Under the pieces are notes generated by a model that made no database searches, was not told where the DNA came from, and worked only from the letters and a program-made list of their open reading frames with translations. A stretch of DNA of 64,000 nucleotides from Brugia malayi (lineage: Eukaryota > Nematoda > Chromadorea > Rhabditida > Onchocercidae): the NCBI RefSeq assembly GCF_000002995.4, contig NW_025062477.1:8342649-8406648 (forward strand), given 5' to 3'. Below are positions 37,050 to 51,276 of this stretch, piece after piece (position 1 is the stretch's first letter; each line of letters opens with the position of its first letter). The position numbers and the translations under genes were made by a program.

Positions 37050-40000
37050 CTAAAAGCTTGCTTTTCGTCGTTGTTCAACGTTTAACCAGCAGCACAGAAA
37101 CATCGTTAGGAACATACCCAATAGCTGAAAAAGAAAAAAACTATTAAATATAAATTTTTATTCCAGCTTATGCTTTTTACCAGGCTGAAAATGTTTCCTA
37201 CCAGTATAAGGAATTACAAAAAAAAATTGAACAATAATTTTCGCATCTATGATATTAGTATTTCTAGCTTGCCTGCTACTGAAGAGGAAAATATACCTCC
37301 GCATCGGAGACAGGATAAATGCGAAAGGAAGGGTCAGCAGTGCTGGAAAGGAGTCCTAATTCATCTCACTAAAAATTGTTTCATTTAAAATCACTGCGCG
37401 GGTCTTGATGAAAATCCTTAATCTTAAAAAAAAAAAAAAAAAAGCATTACCTCAGCAGTACCCATAATGACGCAGATGACGATTGCAATATCCAGATGAT
37501 TATTGGCTACATCATAAAATGCTTTACTACACCCCTTAAATTTGAGCGAAATAAACAATGAATACAGAAATAGACCAATGGGTCTCATATTTCCAAAATA
37601 ACAAATGCACTTCGAGAACCATTATGTTCTCCCCGCTCATAAATAAATCGCTTACATTAGATAAACTGAAAATAAATCGGAAAAATAATCTTAACATAGC
37701 ACGTCTGAGAATATTATTATTGTAAAAGCTACTAACTATTGGATGAATAAAGGCTTCATAAGTCCAGAGTTCTAACTTGTCAAAAGTTAATCCACAATCA
37801 GTTGGATAATCGCGCATACCTTGTTCATTGCAACATGATTGGGGTACTTTACCAATGTCGGAATAACCTGCCGTAAGTGAATTAGATTAATCAGTGCTAC
37901 TAGGAAAAAAGAGGAAAGAAAAAGGATTGACAACCTATTCCAAGTTCGGTTTTTCCAGGAATATCGCGTCCCCATGAAGAGTATAGCCAGTCTTGATATC
38001 CTCTAACACCGCAACATTTGAACTGAAATAATAAAACTGGAAGTGTGATTATACTACATTAGTTATCTAATTTAAAAGAAACCGATCTATGGAAGTCACC
38101 AGTTCGAAAAGTCGCTGCAAATAGTTGGAAAAAATTGATTTTGAGTTTGTGAGAAATTTAAAACATTCTAAGTTTTTCCATTCCATGCCAAAACATCATG
38201 ATGTCCCAAAGTCCCAGAAAGTCATCAGGGTGCAAGTGGATATTGGACAGGAATAAATGTCATCGTTGACTTATTAAGAATTCGATCATTCAGTTAAATA
38301 ATTTTAAACGTAGCTTATCTTGCCAAATGCAGGATAAGCTCATGGCTGAAGCAAGTTGAAAAATTATATGTGTACGCGTGAAAAGTCTCGCAAATAATTT
38401 AATTGGAATTTCATTAAAATTATTATAACTTTTTTTTTTTTTTTAAACACTCTAACCCAAAAAGCTAAAATTTTTAGGAGTGCTAATCACTAATTCTCAT
38501 CAGCACTACTGAAAGAAATCGGTATGCAATGGGTCTTCAATTCTTGAAAGTTTAGGATAATGTCGTGTGAAGTTTTTTTTCCACCAGTGCTACGCAAATC
38601 TAAAGAGAAACTGGTAATTCTGACAGCATTACATGGCAAAAAGTAAATTAAGTAAGTAAAAGGAATTCAAAAGAAGTACTTACTTCACTCTGTATGTTAT
38701 CAAACAATTCCTTATACGATGACTGTGTAGCATAAAGCTCCTGCACAATGCGATACATTGACTGATCGATATAGCGCTTGATAAATTCTTGTTGGCTGTA
38801 GGCCAGTATTGCAGCAGTCAGTTGTAAGCAAAACACTATCAGAAGGATGATGAAGAACTGCAAGGCATTTCTTTATAGCAATCACTTCTCGCATTTCAAT
38901 TTTAATAATAATGATGCTATTTCTTTGCGCGAAGTAAATCATAAAAGTATCATCTTTGAGAAGATTTGAAATGTTGGAAATGAAATAAAATGAAAAAAAA
39001 GATGAATTAGTAAATTCCACTAATCAATTTGACATCGTTTGAAGTAAAAACATTTAAAAACTTGATAGCTCGCTATCAATTGCAGCTGGAAAGATCAAAT
39101 CATTTGTGGCATTAATATTAGAACATCATCAAGGAATGGGTGAAAAACCAATTCAAACAAAAATTTGCAGGGCATATCGCATTAGTTTTTAAATCTCTGC
39201 AGGAATAAATTATCATAAGCTGTTGACATTTGACTCTTCACTCTTAAATGAATAGACAGGTATTACTCAAAGGGCAGGTAACCTTAGGAAAAGAGAAATA
39301 TGAACTATTATAAAGTAGAGCAGAATACAACAAAGAGAATTTATGTAAAAATACTATGGAAAATAAGGACATTTTTTTTTGACTTTTGCATGATTGAACA
39401 AATTTAAATTACTCCATTTATAAAAAAAATTTCTCATTGTAGTGATAAGCACAAATAACAATAATATCAGTCATGAGCAAATATCAATTTCTTTTCACAT
39501 GGTGCCTGATTAAAATCTAGTGTTTTTTCATTAATTACTTTGAGAAACATGTTCTTTCTAAGCAAAAGTGTTGATTTTTCCTTTTTTACAAAAATAGGGC
39601 GCAAAAAAATGGGAAACAATTCTATTTAATAAAAATGTGGAAATTTGAAAATTCTCATTTTCAAATCCTGGCATAAAAAAGATTCATTTTTTCATTTCGT
39701 AACATCAGTTAGAAAGAAATTATATATGAAGGTTTATTTTTTATCGAAGATTATTTGTTCTAATAACTGTAAGTGATGAGAGGAATAATAATGTTGTTAA
39801 TAGTGCCAGTAAAATAAGTAATCAATTAACTTACAACAGTTAACATCCCTTGATTGAGACGCCAGGCACCACAGCAGCCTAATCCTCCAATTAGCGTCAG
39901 TAATGTCCCAGTACCAATGAGCAGATAACATATCAACGGGAAATGGTCGCTTGTTTGAGGACTATTTGCAGTGAGAACATCATTAACCGAACGATCCAGT

Positions 40001-40821
40001 AAAAGCCACAAGCCCAACATCAATACAAATAAGCCCGAAAGCTGAAATATTAATGAGACTTAGTTTTAAAAGATTCTGTTAGTTATGAGTTTCCATTAAA
40101 ATAGTTCTATAGACATTTCCTTTTTTTTGTAATTCCATATGAGTGTACTAAAGAATAAAACGATCGATTAGAGCCAAACTATGTTCACTTAGTGTTCTGA
40201 TTTAGCCAAAACGAAGCTGCTATGATATGAATAATTGTTTTGATTCAAAAGCAAAAGCTAAGCATATCGTTATTTCACAATTTCTGTCATTTCTAGAAAG
40301 AGCTGTCGATCGATTTCATTATATTCTAAACCCTGTTCTACTCCTTCAAATCTCTTAGATTATTTCATAAAAAATTATATTCAACAAATAGTATAAGGCC
40401 ACATAAATTATTTCGATATTTAGTTGAAAATGTTTAGCGAAAATTGAAGCTACTATTTATATAGTTAGTAAATTTAACCATTAGCATCAGCTATCAGCTT
40501 CATATAGCTTATGTGTCTTGAGCAAATTCTTTTCTTTAGAAAGAATTTCCATAGTTAAAGTATATTTTCAAGCGTTGGCTTCAAAGAAAGAAGTACTCGT
40601 CATTTTGTCATTCTGCTATACAATTTTTGATGAGAATTTAATCATTTGATAAACTGAAAGAATATTGGAGTAAAAGCCACACATAAGCAAAGAGAAAGAG
40701 AAGCAGAGGAGGAGAAAGAGATGAAGTCGGAAGATGCACTTACCCAAAAACACAAATTGAGAAGGAAAACGATGCTTCGTAAGGTCCGAAAGCAACCTCC
40801 GCCAGGCGGTGACTGCACCAT
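37050..40821 (-). CDS. Tetraspanin (7 exons, about 278 residues)
   Basis: Tetraspanins are four-pass membrane proteins that organise membrane microdomains. Exons: 40821-40744, 40041-39835, 38857-38684, 38022-37935, 37867-37737, 37534-37451, 37124-37050, all in phase. TM1 is around residues 15-40 (SIVFLLNLCFW then LSGLFVLMLGLWLLL). TM2 ends in GGLGCCGAWRLNQGM, TM3 is FFIILLIVFCLQLTAAILAY, and TM4 is DIAIVICVIMGTAE plus LLGMFLTMFLCCWL. The large extracellular loop carries the signature CCG (FKCCGVRG) followed by SCC, DCG and GCS, six cysteines in all, and juxtamembrane cysteines are present for palmitoylation. The acceptor before exon 6 is TTTAAG rather than TTTCAG. Subfamily not assigned. Confidence 0.9.
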
Positions 40822-40855
40822 CGCAAGTTATCCAACAACAGCTGGAAAGAACTGA
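40822..40855 (-). promoter_or_regulatory. 20-base leader and 3' splice acceptor before tetraspanin ATG (probable trans-splice site)
   Basis: On the minus strand CTCAGTTCTTTCCAG ends at 40842, followed by a 20-base leader and ATG. The strong pyrimidine-rich acceptor with no upstream exon suggests spliced-leader addition. Confidence 0.5.
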
Positions 40856-42833
40856 GGGAACTAGATAGGAATGAGTGTCAGTCCTGGTCTGATCTATCTA
40901 TCTCCAAGTTCTGCAAAGGGAGAGAGGAGACCGACGGATGAAAGACGTTATCTGTTCCCTTCCCCTACCCTACCCTTCCATTCCAACCTCTTCTCTGAGA
41001 ATTGGAAGTTTAGCAATAAGTGCATCATCGATAGATAAATATCATCATGAAGGCAATTTGAATCCATCCATATCTTATGGGAGGTCACTTCTGCTTTAAT
41101 AATTAGTTGAGCTGTTTTTTACCGTTTTGTGATTATGGTGAGCGCACTTATCCATCCATATATATGCATTACAAAAAATATTACAAAAGATACTTCTTTA
41201 AGATAAAAAAACATACAAGTGAGGCAGCTGCTCAGTGTAAATGTTCGGCACTTGTTCAGGTTACACTTTGTATAAAAACAACTCCTTGAACGGATCTATT
41301 TTGTAATCAAATTTAGCTGCAAGTTTGACTTCAGTGGGAAAGTGTTCGGCGGAAGATCTAAATTACAATTGTCAATTATGTCAAATATTTTTTCTTTTAG
41401 TCCTAAAATAATAATACATATGATAAGGAAGTTATATAAGGAAGTTTTTGAAAATATAAGGAAATTTCAAAACATGTTTCAATGCTTTCCTGATTGAATT
41501 CACTTAGCCTTTGTTATTCAGATTGTTCATAAAGTTCTTGAGGAAATTTTTATTGTTCAAAGTTTCATGCAGAGCAAAAAAAATTTCTTCTCATTTTTGA
41601 TTGTGGAACTGTGACCCAATCCGTTTCTCATCAAATGTAACTTTTGTCTAACTCCGCTATATTTCCCCTTTATTTTCCAAATGACATGGAGTTTTTATTA
41701 TATCTTTAAACATTTTTCAGATATAATCCAAAAATTTGAACAAATTACGAAGGCAAAGATTTTGTATGATCGAGTCTACTGAAGTCTACTGAACAGTTCC
41801 TTATGTATGAATTCTTGATGTATACAGGTTTTCAACACTGATTATCATTTTAATTCTTGGCAAACAGTGCACGATAAATAACTTAAGCCGATTAAAGCAC
41901 GACTTATAATTGAATGAAGCTTAACAATATCGGTTGCTTTATATTATTTGTGGTGAAGAAACGGGTACTTCTTGAGTTATGAGCATGTAAATAATATAGT
42001 ATGCTTATAATAATAAGGCTGGTAATAAACTTTTATTTTTAACTCATTATTTTACCAAGCTTTTTGAACAGATATGAAACGCTAAATCATGGAAGTTAAT
42101 AACATAAATCTCCCCACGAATTTGGTTCATAGGCTCGACTGCTGTCCCAAATTTACAAATTGCTAATTTACAGTCTTAATGTGGTGTAGGTACTCGCTCA
42201 CATTTGAAACAATAAATGTCTCCATCATCCTCAATCATTAGCTCTTATTTCGATATGACCGATTAATAGTAAACAAATAGTCGAAACCAATTCTGTCTGT
42301 ATATTCGCCGAAATTCAAAAATATATCGATGAGCTGCTTAACCACTAAATTGTAGAATGAAACACAGTATATAGCATTATGTTCTATTAACCTTATCAAT
42401 GCATACCTTATTTGCATAAAATTGTTTGCATGAAATGTTTTTGTTTACCAAACAATTTTTCGCTCCTTATGAAATATTAACTACATTTGAAGTCATCTCT
42501 TCTTTGTTAGTTAGTTCCTCTCATCTACTATCTTGTTCTCTTCTCTGTATTTGGCTTTCAAAATTGAAGAACTGAAATCTGATTCAAATCGAATTAATAT
42601 GTCTGCATGTTTGTTTATTTAATATCTTTGGGATTCCTGACATTCTTCCAGTTTATTAACAGTTGAAATTCTTTCAATAGCCACTTCTCTTTTCAGTACC
42701 GCACATTACCCTTTAACAGTCGCCCGCAATTTAATTTATCAACCTATCCTCTAATAATACTTCTGCACATTTCGAAAATATATATATTAAGAAAAAGAAA
42801 TTTGTGAAGCTGTTATATCCATTATCTGTCAAA
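40856..42833. other. Divergent intergenic region between tetraspanin (-) and astacin (+)
   Basis: About 2 kb with no supported exon. The plus-strand ORF 41107-41289 shows no similarity. It should contain promoters for both diverging genes. Confidence 0.5.
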
Positions 42834-45800
42834 ATGATTACAATAGTCTCATTTGTTATTTTGCTGACAGGAGGATTTCGTATTCATTTCACCGAACTTA
42901 TTGCTACTGCTATTGATATTCAGGTTTGGATACTGTTTTCTAACTAGAATTGGAAATGATTAGGGATATCAAAATTTAAATTTCAATTACTTCTATTAAA
43001 TTTAACTGGAACTTCAGTCAGTATTATTCGAGCGAACGATATTAAGTTAGAATATTGTGTGTATTGAAATAAAGGAATTATTTTATGTCGTAAAAGGAAA
43101 CAACTATTAACTAAATATTCCTTCTAAACAGATATTAATAAGCAATAAATAGGTCATCACTTCCAACACCAAACAACAATAACTTTTAACTGATATCTAC
43201 AAAATCCTTCTATCTATCAGTTTTCATTTCAAATGATAAAAAATTCATGGCTTGTAGAAATAATTTTTGAGGTGAAAACTGTCTCAATGATTAGCTCCAG
43301 ACACATTCAGTAACTTCCTTACAAATCATTACTGTTTTGTTTGCATCTGCTTACCATGTGATCAACTTGTTTATCACTTATCGCTTAATCTACTCTTGAT
43401 TTAGAAATTGACTTAGTTTTGATCTGCCCACTAATCTACTCTAAATTATATATATATAATAAAATATAGTAACAACCACAACTTATAAACAGAATATTAG
43501 ATTTTTTATGCTCACTTCCTGGAATTGCGCTCCCAACGAGTTTCCAAATTATGTGGAATGTGTCATAAACATTAAAAAGATGGGATGGCAAATGTGCTAA
43601 TATTATCCTATATAATAGAAAATTATCTGGATGAAATCTTAAGTATTGGTAAATGTTTATAGTATCACAATAATTTCAAAGTATTGATCGTGTTTCTCTT
43701 GATCTTCATTTGCTTATTAATAATATCTCATCAGACATCATTTTTTTTTCACCGTATAATTGCCTAATTGGAGCGGATGAGCGCAGTTTACAAAGTTTAT
43801 TTTTCAATTCTCTTCTACTGTTCATAAATGATTTCCATAGAACAACAATAAACAATAAGGAAAGATAAATATTAAAATTATTCAGCTATTACAATTCAGT
43901 TTAACTATAATTGTATAACACGAAACTGTTCAGGGAAAATTGAACAGAATATCTATGTCAAAGGTAATTCAGACGGAAGACGGACAGTTGACATGGAAGT
44001 CGGATGAAGAATACGACGACAGTGAACAAGACTACGACACTGTACAAGACGACACGGAAGCCATGTACCGTGAAGATCTCTTTGAAGGCGATATTGGTTC
44101 GTTTATTGATTCCCTAGTTTATAATCTATTATCGACGTGAGCATCAGTTGATCTAATATCATAACACACTATCTGTTTTTACAGTGCTTACCAGTAATGG
44201 CGCTACCATATTTAATCGTGGTGTATCAATGACTGGACACAGTGTTGGTTGTAAAGGTCGAAACAACTTTTCTATTCCTCAGCTTGAGATGAATGCAGTG
44301 CAGCACAATGCAGTAAGGCAAAAAACATTGCTATGGCGAAACGGACGAGTACCATACGTTATCTCTTCCGTATATGCTAATATCAGGTCTGTAGTGTCTC
44401 TACCATTCTAATTTTATTTTCCACTTGTTCATTCGCAGTGACGTTCCCTATTTCTCATTTTCCAGCAAACTTATAATTTTGGAAGCGTTTAAAGAATATC
44501 GACATCTGACATGTATACGATTTGTCCCTAAACGACGATTCGATTCCGATTACATTTACATTGCGCCTTATGATGGTTGTTACTCAATGGTTGGGAATAA
44601 TGGTTCGTACATTTTACGACAACTGAAAATTTCCTAAAGATTCGAACGATTATGTTTCTTAAGCTTATCCGACTTAAGTAATCTTTTACTCATTGCGACA
44701 TTTGTTTTTTTTTTTTCATCCTATTATTTCTGATAATTTCAACATCTATTAAAATGATAGTTCCTAACTTGGCCGTTGAAACACTGAGTTGTTCCAAAAT
44801 GATGCATCCTAAAAATTCATTCTAAAAAAATGTCAAATTGTTTTGAGTTCATTTACAGGGGGTAGACAAACAGTAAGTTTGGGTGACGGGTGCTTAAAGA
44901 AAGGGATAGTAATTCATGAACTGATGCATGTAATCGGCTTTTTTCACGAACAAAGTAAGTTCTTATAAATCATCTAACAATTTACTCTCTATAATGAGAA
45001 ATAATACTTTTGACTGTATTTTCCTAGCTTATAGTTCCATTCATCAGCATGAAATATTCAATTCTTGCTTCCACCACACCTTTACTTATTTCACTATTAA
45101 GGATTAGCAACAATTTTTTAATTATATAGAAAAGAATCTTGTTAATTTTTTGACTATCTGTCAATTAATTATGCAAGCCTAGTTTTTGTACTTTCGCTTC
45201 ACTAAATGAGTTCAGTGATTTTTGCAGATCGCGCTGATCGAGATTTATATGTAGATATTCTGTGGGAAAACGTAAAGCCAGCTCTTTCTGGTGAGATTTG
45301 GTATTTCGAGTACAAATATGTAATGTAGATGTCTCGTCATATAATTGTGCAATTGGCTTATTTCTTATCATATTGACATTGTGATATTCAAAATGTCATT
45401 CCCTCCTTTATCTCATAAATTGAATAAGCTATTAATCTTATGAAAACAGCCTTTTATTTTTTAGAACAATTTGACAAATACTCAGCTACCATAATCGATG
45501 ATTTGGGCTCACCATATGATTATGATTCCGTGACGCACTATTCCGCAAATGCATTTAGCAAAAATGGTAAACCAACCATAATACCAAAATCTATGAACAA
45601 AGGTTAATATACGAGACAGAATCATTGGATCATTTGATCGGTTGAATTAATAGATCAATCTATCAATCTGACACTTTCAATAGCATTTTTTCCCTTCAAA
45701 AATCTATTCATTAATAACAATTTAGTTGTTTACTCTCTTTAAGTCATGTACTAAAATATAAAATAAATAGAAACGTTGTAGTATCTAGGATTGGTCAACG

Positions 45801-46541
45801 ACGTGGTCTTTCTTTTCTTGATATTTGGAAAATTAACAAATTATATGATTGCATTAAACGTAAGTTCCAATTTAATCATTATCTCACAAAGACTTAATCT
45901 TTTGTCACACAAGTAATTTAATATGCTAGAAAATAAGAAAAGTCTTTCTTATATTAGTTTTAGATAAATGAACAAACTATATTTTGCTTCCTTAGAAGGA
46001 GCTACGACTTCTGCTTCAAATGCAGAAAACGGAAAGGAACACAAAGAACTGGAAGTATCTGGTACGATTATAGGAGAATTTCCTACAACTATAAGGACTG
46101 CAACTATTTCTTCCACATCATCAGCTAATAATACCAAAACAAGAACAAAAGATGTCGAAGAACTCAAAATTAATTTAAATCTTTCAACGTCTTCAACACT
46201 ATCGCCACCACTTATGTCAGCTTCTGTGAACAGTTCATCAAGTCGATTTCCTGAAGTAAAGAACAGTGTGTCAAGACCTGCTATATCCACTGTTGCTATT
46301 CCTGCAACCAAAACAAGTATATCGTTTAAAGATTAGTGGAAAAAAATTAAGGTAACATCCAAAATATGAACAAAGAAATTAAGTGATAGAATGATTTTTC
46401 CTTTCAGACTTCACACTTCACAAAATGCATCATTGCAATGATCGTCACCCATATTGTCAAATATTAAGAACCAGCGACTTTTGCACCATTTATCCTCGCT
46501 TCGTCCACGATTATTGTGCGCTCAGTTGCGGAAGGTGTTAA
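42834..46541 (+). CDS. Astacin-family zinc metalloprotease with C-terminal ShKT domain (10 exons, 473 residues)
   Basis: This is a secreted NAS-type protease of the kind nematodes use in cuticle, digestion and development. Exons 42834-42923, 43934-44096, 44185-44386, 44466-44602, 44859-44954, 45228-45290, 45465-45602, 45782-45859, 45996-46316 and 46408-46541 sum to 1,422 bases in frame. Order: signal peptide ([14 protein letters not shown]); acidic propeptide with the FEGD aspartate switch (Asp83); catalytic domain from about residue 115; zinc motif [12 protein letters not shown] with His217, Glu218, His221 and His227; Met-turn region reading SVTHYS, with Tyr276 kept but Met replaced by Thr274; IGQRRGLS; a Ser/Thr-rich linker; and a six-Cys ShKT domain ending CALSCGRC. 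The last exon was chosen by phase (AA|GTATAT donor). The Met-turn change may affect activity; it is otherwise intact. Confidence 0.92.
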
Positions 46542-47236
46542 AAACATTATATAAAACATAATTATTTTAAAATAAGCCATTTTTTCTTTCTTTTTTTTGG
46601 AAAGTTCGAGTCAATTTGCAGACTTGTGAGTTACAAATCATCGATGCATCCAGCACTTTACTATCGGTCTTTGAAGTATCCTAAGACTTAATTAAAGTAT
46701 GATTAAATTAATTGCCGTTTTTCACCAAAGACACTTCAGATACGCCAAAGTAATCCATTAAATTTATATATTATTTTATTAACTGTCAATTCAATGTCGA
46801 AAAAGAAATAGGGATCATTTATTTGATTTAAATATTTCAAATTTTTCCATCTGTCAAAAAATTTATTCATTAGGATACACTCGTGTCAATTTTGAAGATC
46901 TGAGGATTGATTTGTAAGCAAAACAAGCAGTAAGCATTAGCAAGTACTCACTAAGAAAATGATAAATATTTATATGCAAACTATTTGCAGCTGTTTCAAT
47001 CTTTCAGATTATGCGGTTTCCAATGCACTAAAATAGGAGGATTTGTGTGACATTTCAGACATTTTATAATCAGCGCATAAAACACAAAGCTTTTTATGCA
47101 GTTACTTGCTTATGCTGCAGTTCACACCTGCAGAATACACCTTTAATAGGAATATAAGAAAACGAAATATTTCGCTTGAACTGCCACTCAAACATCAATC
47201 CTGCAATGTAGTGTTATGTATGTATACATACATATA

Positions 47237-47394
<158 letters not shown>

Positions 47395-48609
47395 CTCGTT
47401 TATTCCTTTCATAGTTAAGCATTTAACTGCTATTTTCTTGGCTTTACTTTCAATTAATTTTATTGTGACGCGCAAATGTTTTGAAATCTGACAAAACACT
47501 GGGAGTGTACTTACTACAGCATTATCATTCCATTAACTTCTAATTTGTTTGATGCTTATTCTAACTGCAGTTCACAATTTTCAAAAGATTTATCGATATC
47601 CTCGGAAATAGTCAACGTTAATCAGTGTATTTGAGACATTCAGAAATCCTTTGAAGAATATACCTTAAAAGCGTTCATTTCGATAAATCTTTTTTTTTGA
47701 AAGATAAACGAAGCAAGGTACGAGAGAAACAATTGCGCCCAAACATATGTAGTCATTCACAGATTATTGAGAGTAAAGTGATTGCGATCAGTGCTGAAAT
47801 ATTTGTTGTTAGCATTTATAAAATAAACTGCTTCAAAAAGTTAAGAAAAAGGGTAGCATTGAATAAAAACGTCACAGCTTTTGACATGGATTAGAACAAG
47901 TACAGATAACAAGAATTTTCCATCCGCGTCCGAATGCCAAAATTAATTAATTAGATTTTCTATAAAAGACAACAAGAAGACTCACATTCAATTCTTACCA
48001 AAAGGCACTTCATCCCAACACAGATTCATTATTGTGTGTTATAATGAGCGCGTCTCGATTGTTTACTGGAAGTACTCCTGTTCTGGTGGTGGTGATGACC
48101 TCTCTGTTTCAAGTGTCCTAGTTATCTTCCGTAATTAATCCTGATTTGAATAATGGTCTATCTAAGCTGCAATTTCTTCCTGATTCTTTTCATTTTATTT
48201 TCGATGTCAGAATTCAATCCGTGCTCATTGTAATTTTGGAATGAGAGTGCTATAAGACTCATAATTATAGGCTACTTATTTTACCAAGTATGGATTTATG
48301 CTTTTAATGGATCTAAACTTAACATTTAAAAAATCACAATCTCTTCTTCTGTAAGCATTATTATTATATCAGTGTTTTCTATTTGTTGTTTCAGCTTCTC
48401 ATTATTCCCTCAACCAAACAATACTTGAAATAAGTGTTTAATAATTGACTTGACACATGGCAAAAATAATTGATGAAAAGAAGTGGATACTTAAGAAGTA
48501 TATATTTAGACTTTGCTTGAAGGATAAGAAGCAAAATAGTGAAAAACGAAAAGAAACTTACTACGTTACTTCCCAAACTTACTATGTCTTTAAGTTGGCT
48601 CATTTGTCC

Positions 48610-48642
48610 ATTATTCTAGCTTATCTGATAAGCTAGAATAAT
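48610..48642. repeat. Perfect inverted repeat, 16-bp arms, 1-base loop
   Basis: The left arm ATTATTCTAGCTTATC (48610-48625) is followed by a single T and its exact reverse complement (48627-48642). A DNA or RNA copy would form a tight hairpin. It lies just upstream of a minus-strand ATG at 48603 that opens a 70-codon ORF of doubtful reality. Confidence 0.9.
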
Positions 48643-50124
48643 TTCTCAATCGATATTACCTTACTAAAATTTCCATTTTCATTAATTAGTCTATTGAATC
48701 CATATTTTCTCTCATTTGCATCACAATAACGATGTGTTTCGCTCTTTTCAATTAACTTAAAGAAGTTTTTTCACCTTAAAAATTTGTTGCTTTGCATAAC
48801 TTCGAAACTTCATTATTTAGAATTCTTCGATAATACATATCATTACTGAAAATAATTCTATTCTGAAAATTTCATTTGATGGATGTAATTGAACAATAAT
48901 AATAATAATAGTAATCACATATTATTTTCAAAATATAAGACGATTTTCTTAGTTTCTGATTGAGAAGCAATATTCGAAAAAACGAATGGAATCATTTAGA
49001 TATCAAACAAGACTCCGCGCAGTCTTTCTAAGCAAATGAAAATTAATTTAAACTTTGCTTACTTAATTGACAGTATATTTTTATTTGTTCTGCTGATTGA
49101 TTTTGTTGACAACAATTCTTTAATAATTGGAAAATATGCGGTATTTCAATAATATATTTAATTAAGTTAACAGTGGATGAAGTTGCAAGATTAGTACAGT
49201 TAATGACGCATTTTTCTAAGATAGCATATCATTCAAAAATTTTTTATGAAAGGTTGACTGATTTAAAAAGATGAATATTGCTCTTTCAAACATTACTTTT
49301 CCAAAAAATATCTGTATTATTTGCACTTACAAACATTAGTGCTCAAATGACTTTTTTTTTTTTCTTTTACCATTAATTAATTGTGAAAATTTTGACGTCG
49401 TAAAGAAGTAAAACTTTCTATGTTGATAAAATAATCATTGTTCTAATAAGCTTAGCATGTATTGATCGTTTTTGTAAAACACTAATCTATCAATGCGTGT
49501 GAACGTCACGTAGGTATCTTTGCATTCAGCAGACGTAAGCAGTATTAATTTTAATTTGACAACTGAACTACTCGACAAAATCAGTTTGACAAAAAAAATC
49601 TAGCAACATTAAGTTTCTTTCGACATTTCCTCAATTTCTGATGGAATTTTTGGGACACATGGTATAACCCAATTTGAAATAAACATGAAACAGACATTGA
49701 GTGGAATTTTCGAAGTCTAGCACAAAATTTCGAAAGCTTGTTTGTTTTCAAACCTCTCTTAAAAGTTTTAGAATAATGCGAATATGATCGGTCTCATCTC
49801 CGCTTGATAAGTGGATAGCAATAATCCTGCTGTTGGATAATTGTTCGGCGCTGTTGATTGATTGATCTGAATTTCATGATTGTAACTTGATGTATGCCAC
49901 ACAACCAAATTTCGATTCATCCTTCATTATACAACATAATTTTCAGCTGTTTACTACTGTCCCGTCACAGCGATTTCATTTTTATTTTTGTTTCAGCTTC
50001 TCATTCAAGTAGCACTTCGAGCCATAGAACTTTGCAGCATTATCAAAATTGAATCATAAATGCTAGAATGAGATACGGATACTATTAAAACGCTAAGACT
50101 ATTAGCAACACAACATATTATATT

Positions 50125-50388
50125 TTATTCTCTCCTGTGCTCATCATTTCCGGAATACATATCCAGTAATTTGAAGATAAAGTTTAAATAGGAAAAACTG
50201 ATTGGTAGCCACCTCTTTGCTTGCGCTTTGTGCATTAATTCTTGCTTATGCGGAAACCGGTCGTAATTGGAAGAAAAAAGATAACTGATGACGAATCCAG
50301 TGAAGATTGATTTAAGGCAGATCATCCCATTGAAGTGCGCAGTTTGCTCATGTAACTGTTGGTTGTAGCTAAGCATTTTCTGTTTCAT
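50125..50388 (-). CDS. Hypothetical 87-residue protein
   Basis: I do not recognise this ORF. It starts MKQKMLSYNQQLHEQ, has a moderately hydrophobic middle (SIFTGFVISYLFSSNY) that could be one membrane segment, and a basic/amphipathic C-terminal half with KAQAKRW and an ending EHRRE. Its base composition is less AT-rich than the surroundings, and an AATAAA overlaps its stop codon on the minus strand, which is consistent with a real terminal exon. Upstream exons may be missing. It could also be a chance ORF. Confidence 0.3.
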   Translation of the reverse strand: MKQKMLSYNQQLHEQTAHFNGMICLKSIFTGFVISYLFSSNYDRFPHKQELMHKAQAKRWLPISFSYLNFIFKLLDMYSGNDEHRRE

Positions 50389-51276
50389 CTGCGCGATAAA
50401 TTTTCTATAAGATGGATTCCATAGAATGAATTTTTCTCAAATATTTTTCCTGCGAGTTGATAACTTTAAATCAGGAAAGCAGTTTGACATTTGGTGGCTT
50501 ATCATTGATAACAGTGATTATTGACCACATCAAAGTCCAAAATTCTACTTTTTGAATTAAAAATCTTTCTTTTCAGGAAATTTCTAGCACATTTATGTTA
50601 TTGCACAGATGCCTACTTTTGCTTTTTTTAAAACATTTTTAAAAGTTTTTCGTGCGCTGCTTTTTATATTTCTTAAAACTTTATAAATTTTATCCTTTAA
50701 TACCCATGAGTTTCGTATGACTGGAATCTCTCTCTTCGCATAAGAATTGTTTTGTGAAATTTTAGTGAAACAAGACTAACCGACTTGAGAGTTATCATAT
50801 GGCAAATGTTCTCCTTCGTAAATAATTTTTACGAGTTGTTATTGCGAAACTTCATAATAAATTTCAAAATAAAATAAGTAGAGCAAAGGGTTCAATTTTA
50901 TTATTTATGTTTTTTGCAGTAATATAAAAATGGTGTGAAAGTGGAATAATACTATCTATTATTTAAATATATTTTTTGCAAAAAAAAAAAAAAAAAAAAA
51001 AAAGAAAATAAAAAAGAGCTTTAATATTTGACCGATTTTTAAGGAAATAAGATTAAAAGGTCTCAGTTGCAGTACTCATACAACACTTCATTGTTTATCA
51101 AATTCGCTAACAAAATTTTTATTTTTCGTTTACTATTTTTTAGCAAACTTATGAATTGAATCTATTAGAAACTATTTAATATGAATGGTGCACATAATTA
51201 GGCAAAATTGGCTATCTCTTTCCAATTAAAATGAGAAAAGTGAATACAGTGAATGAACAAGATACACTGCTACTTT

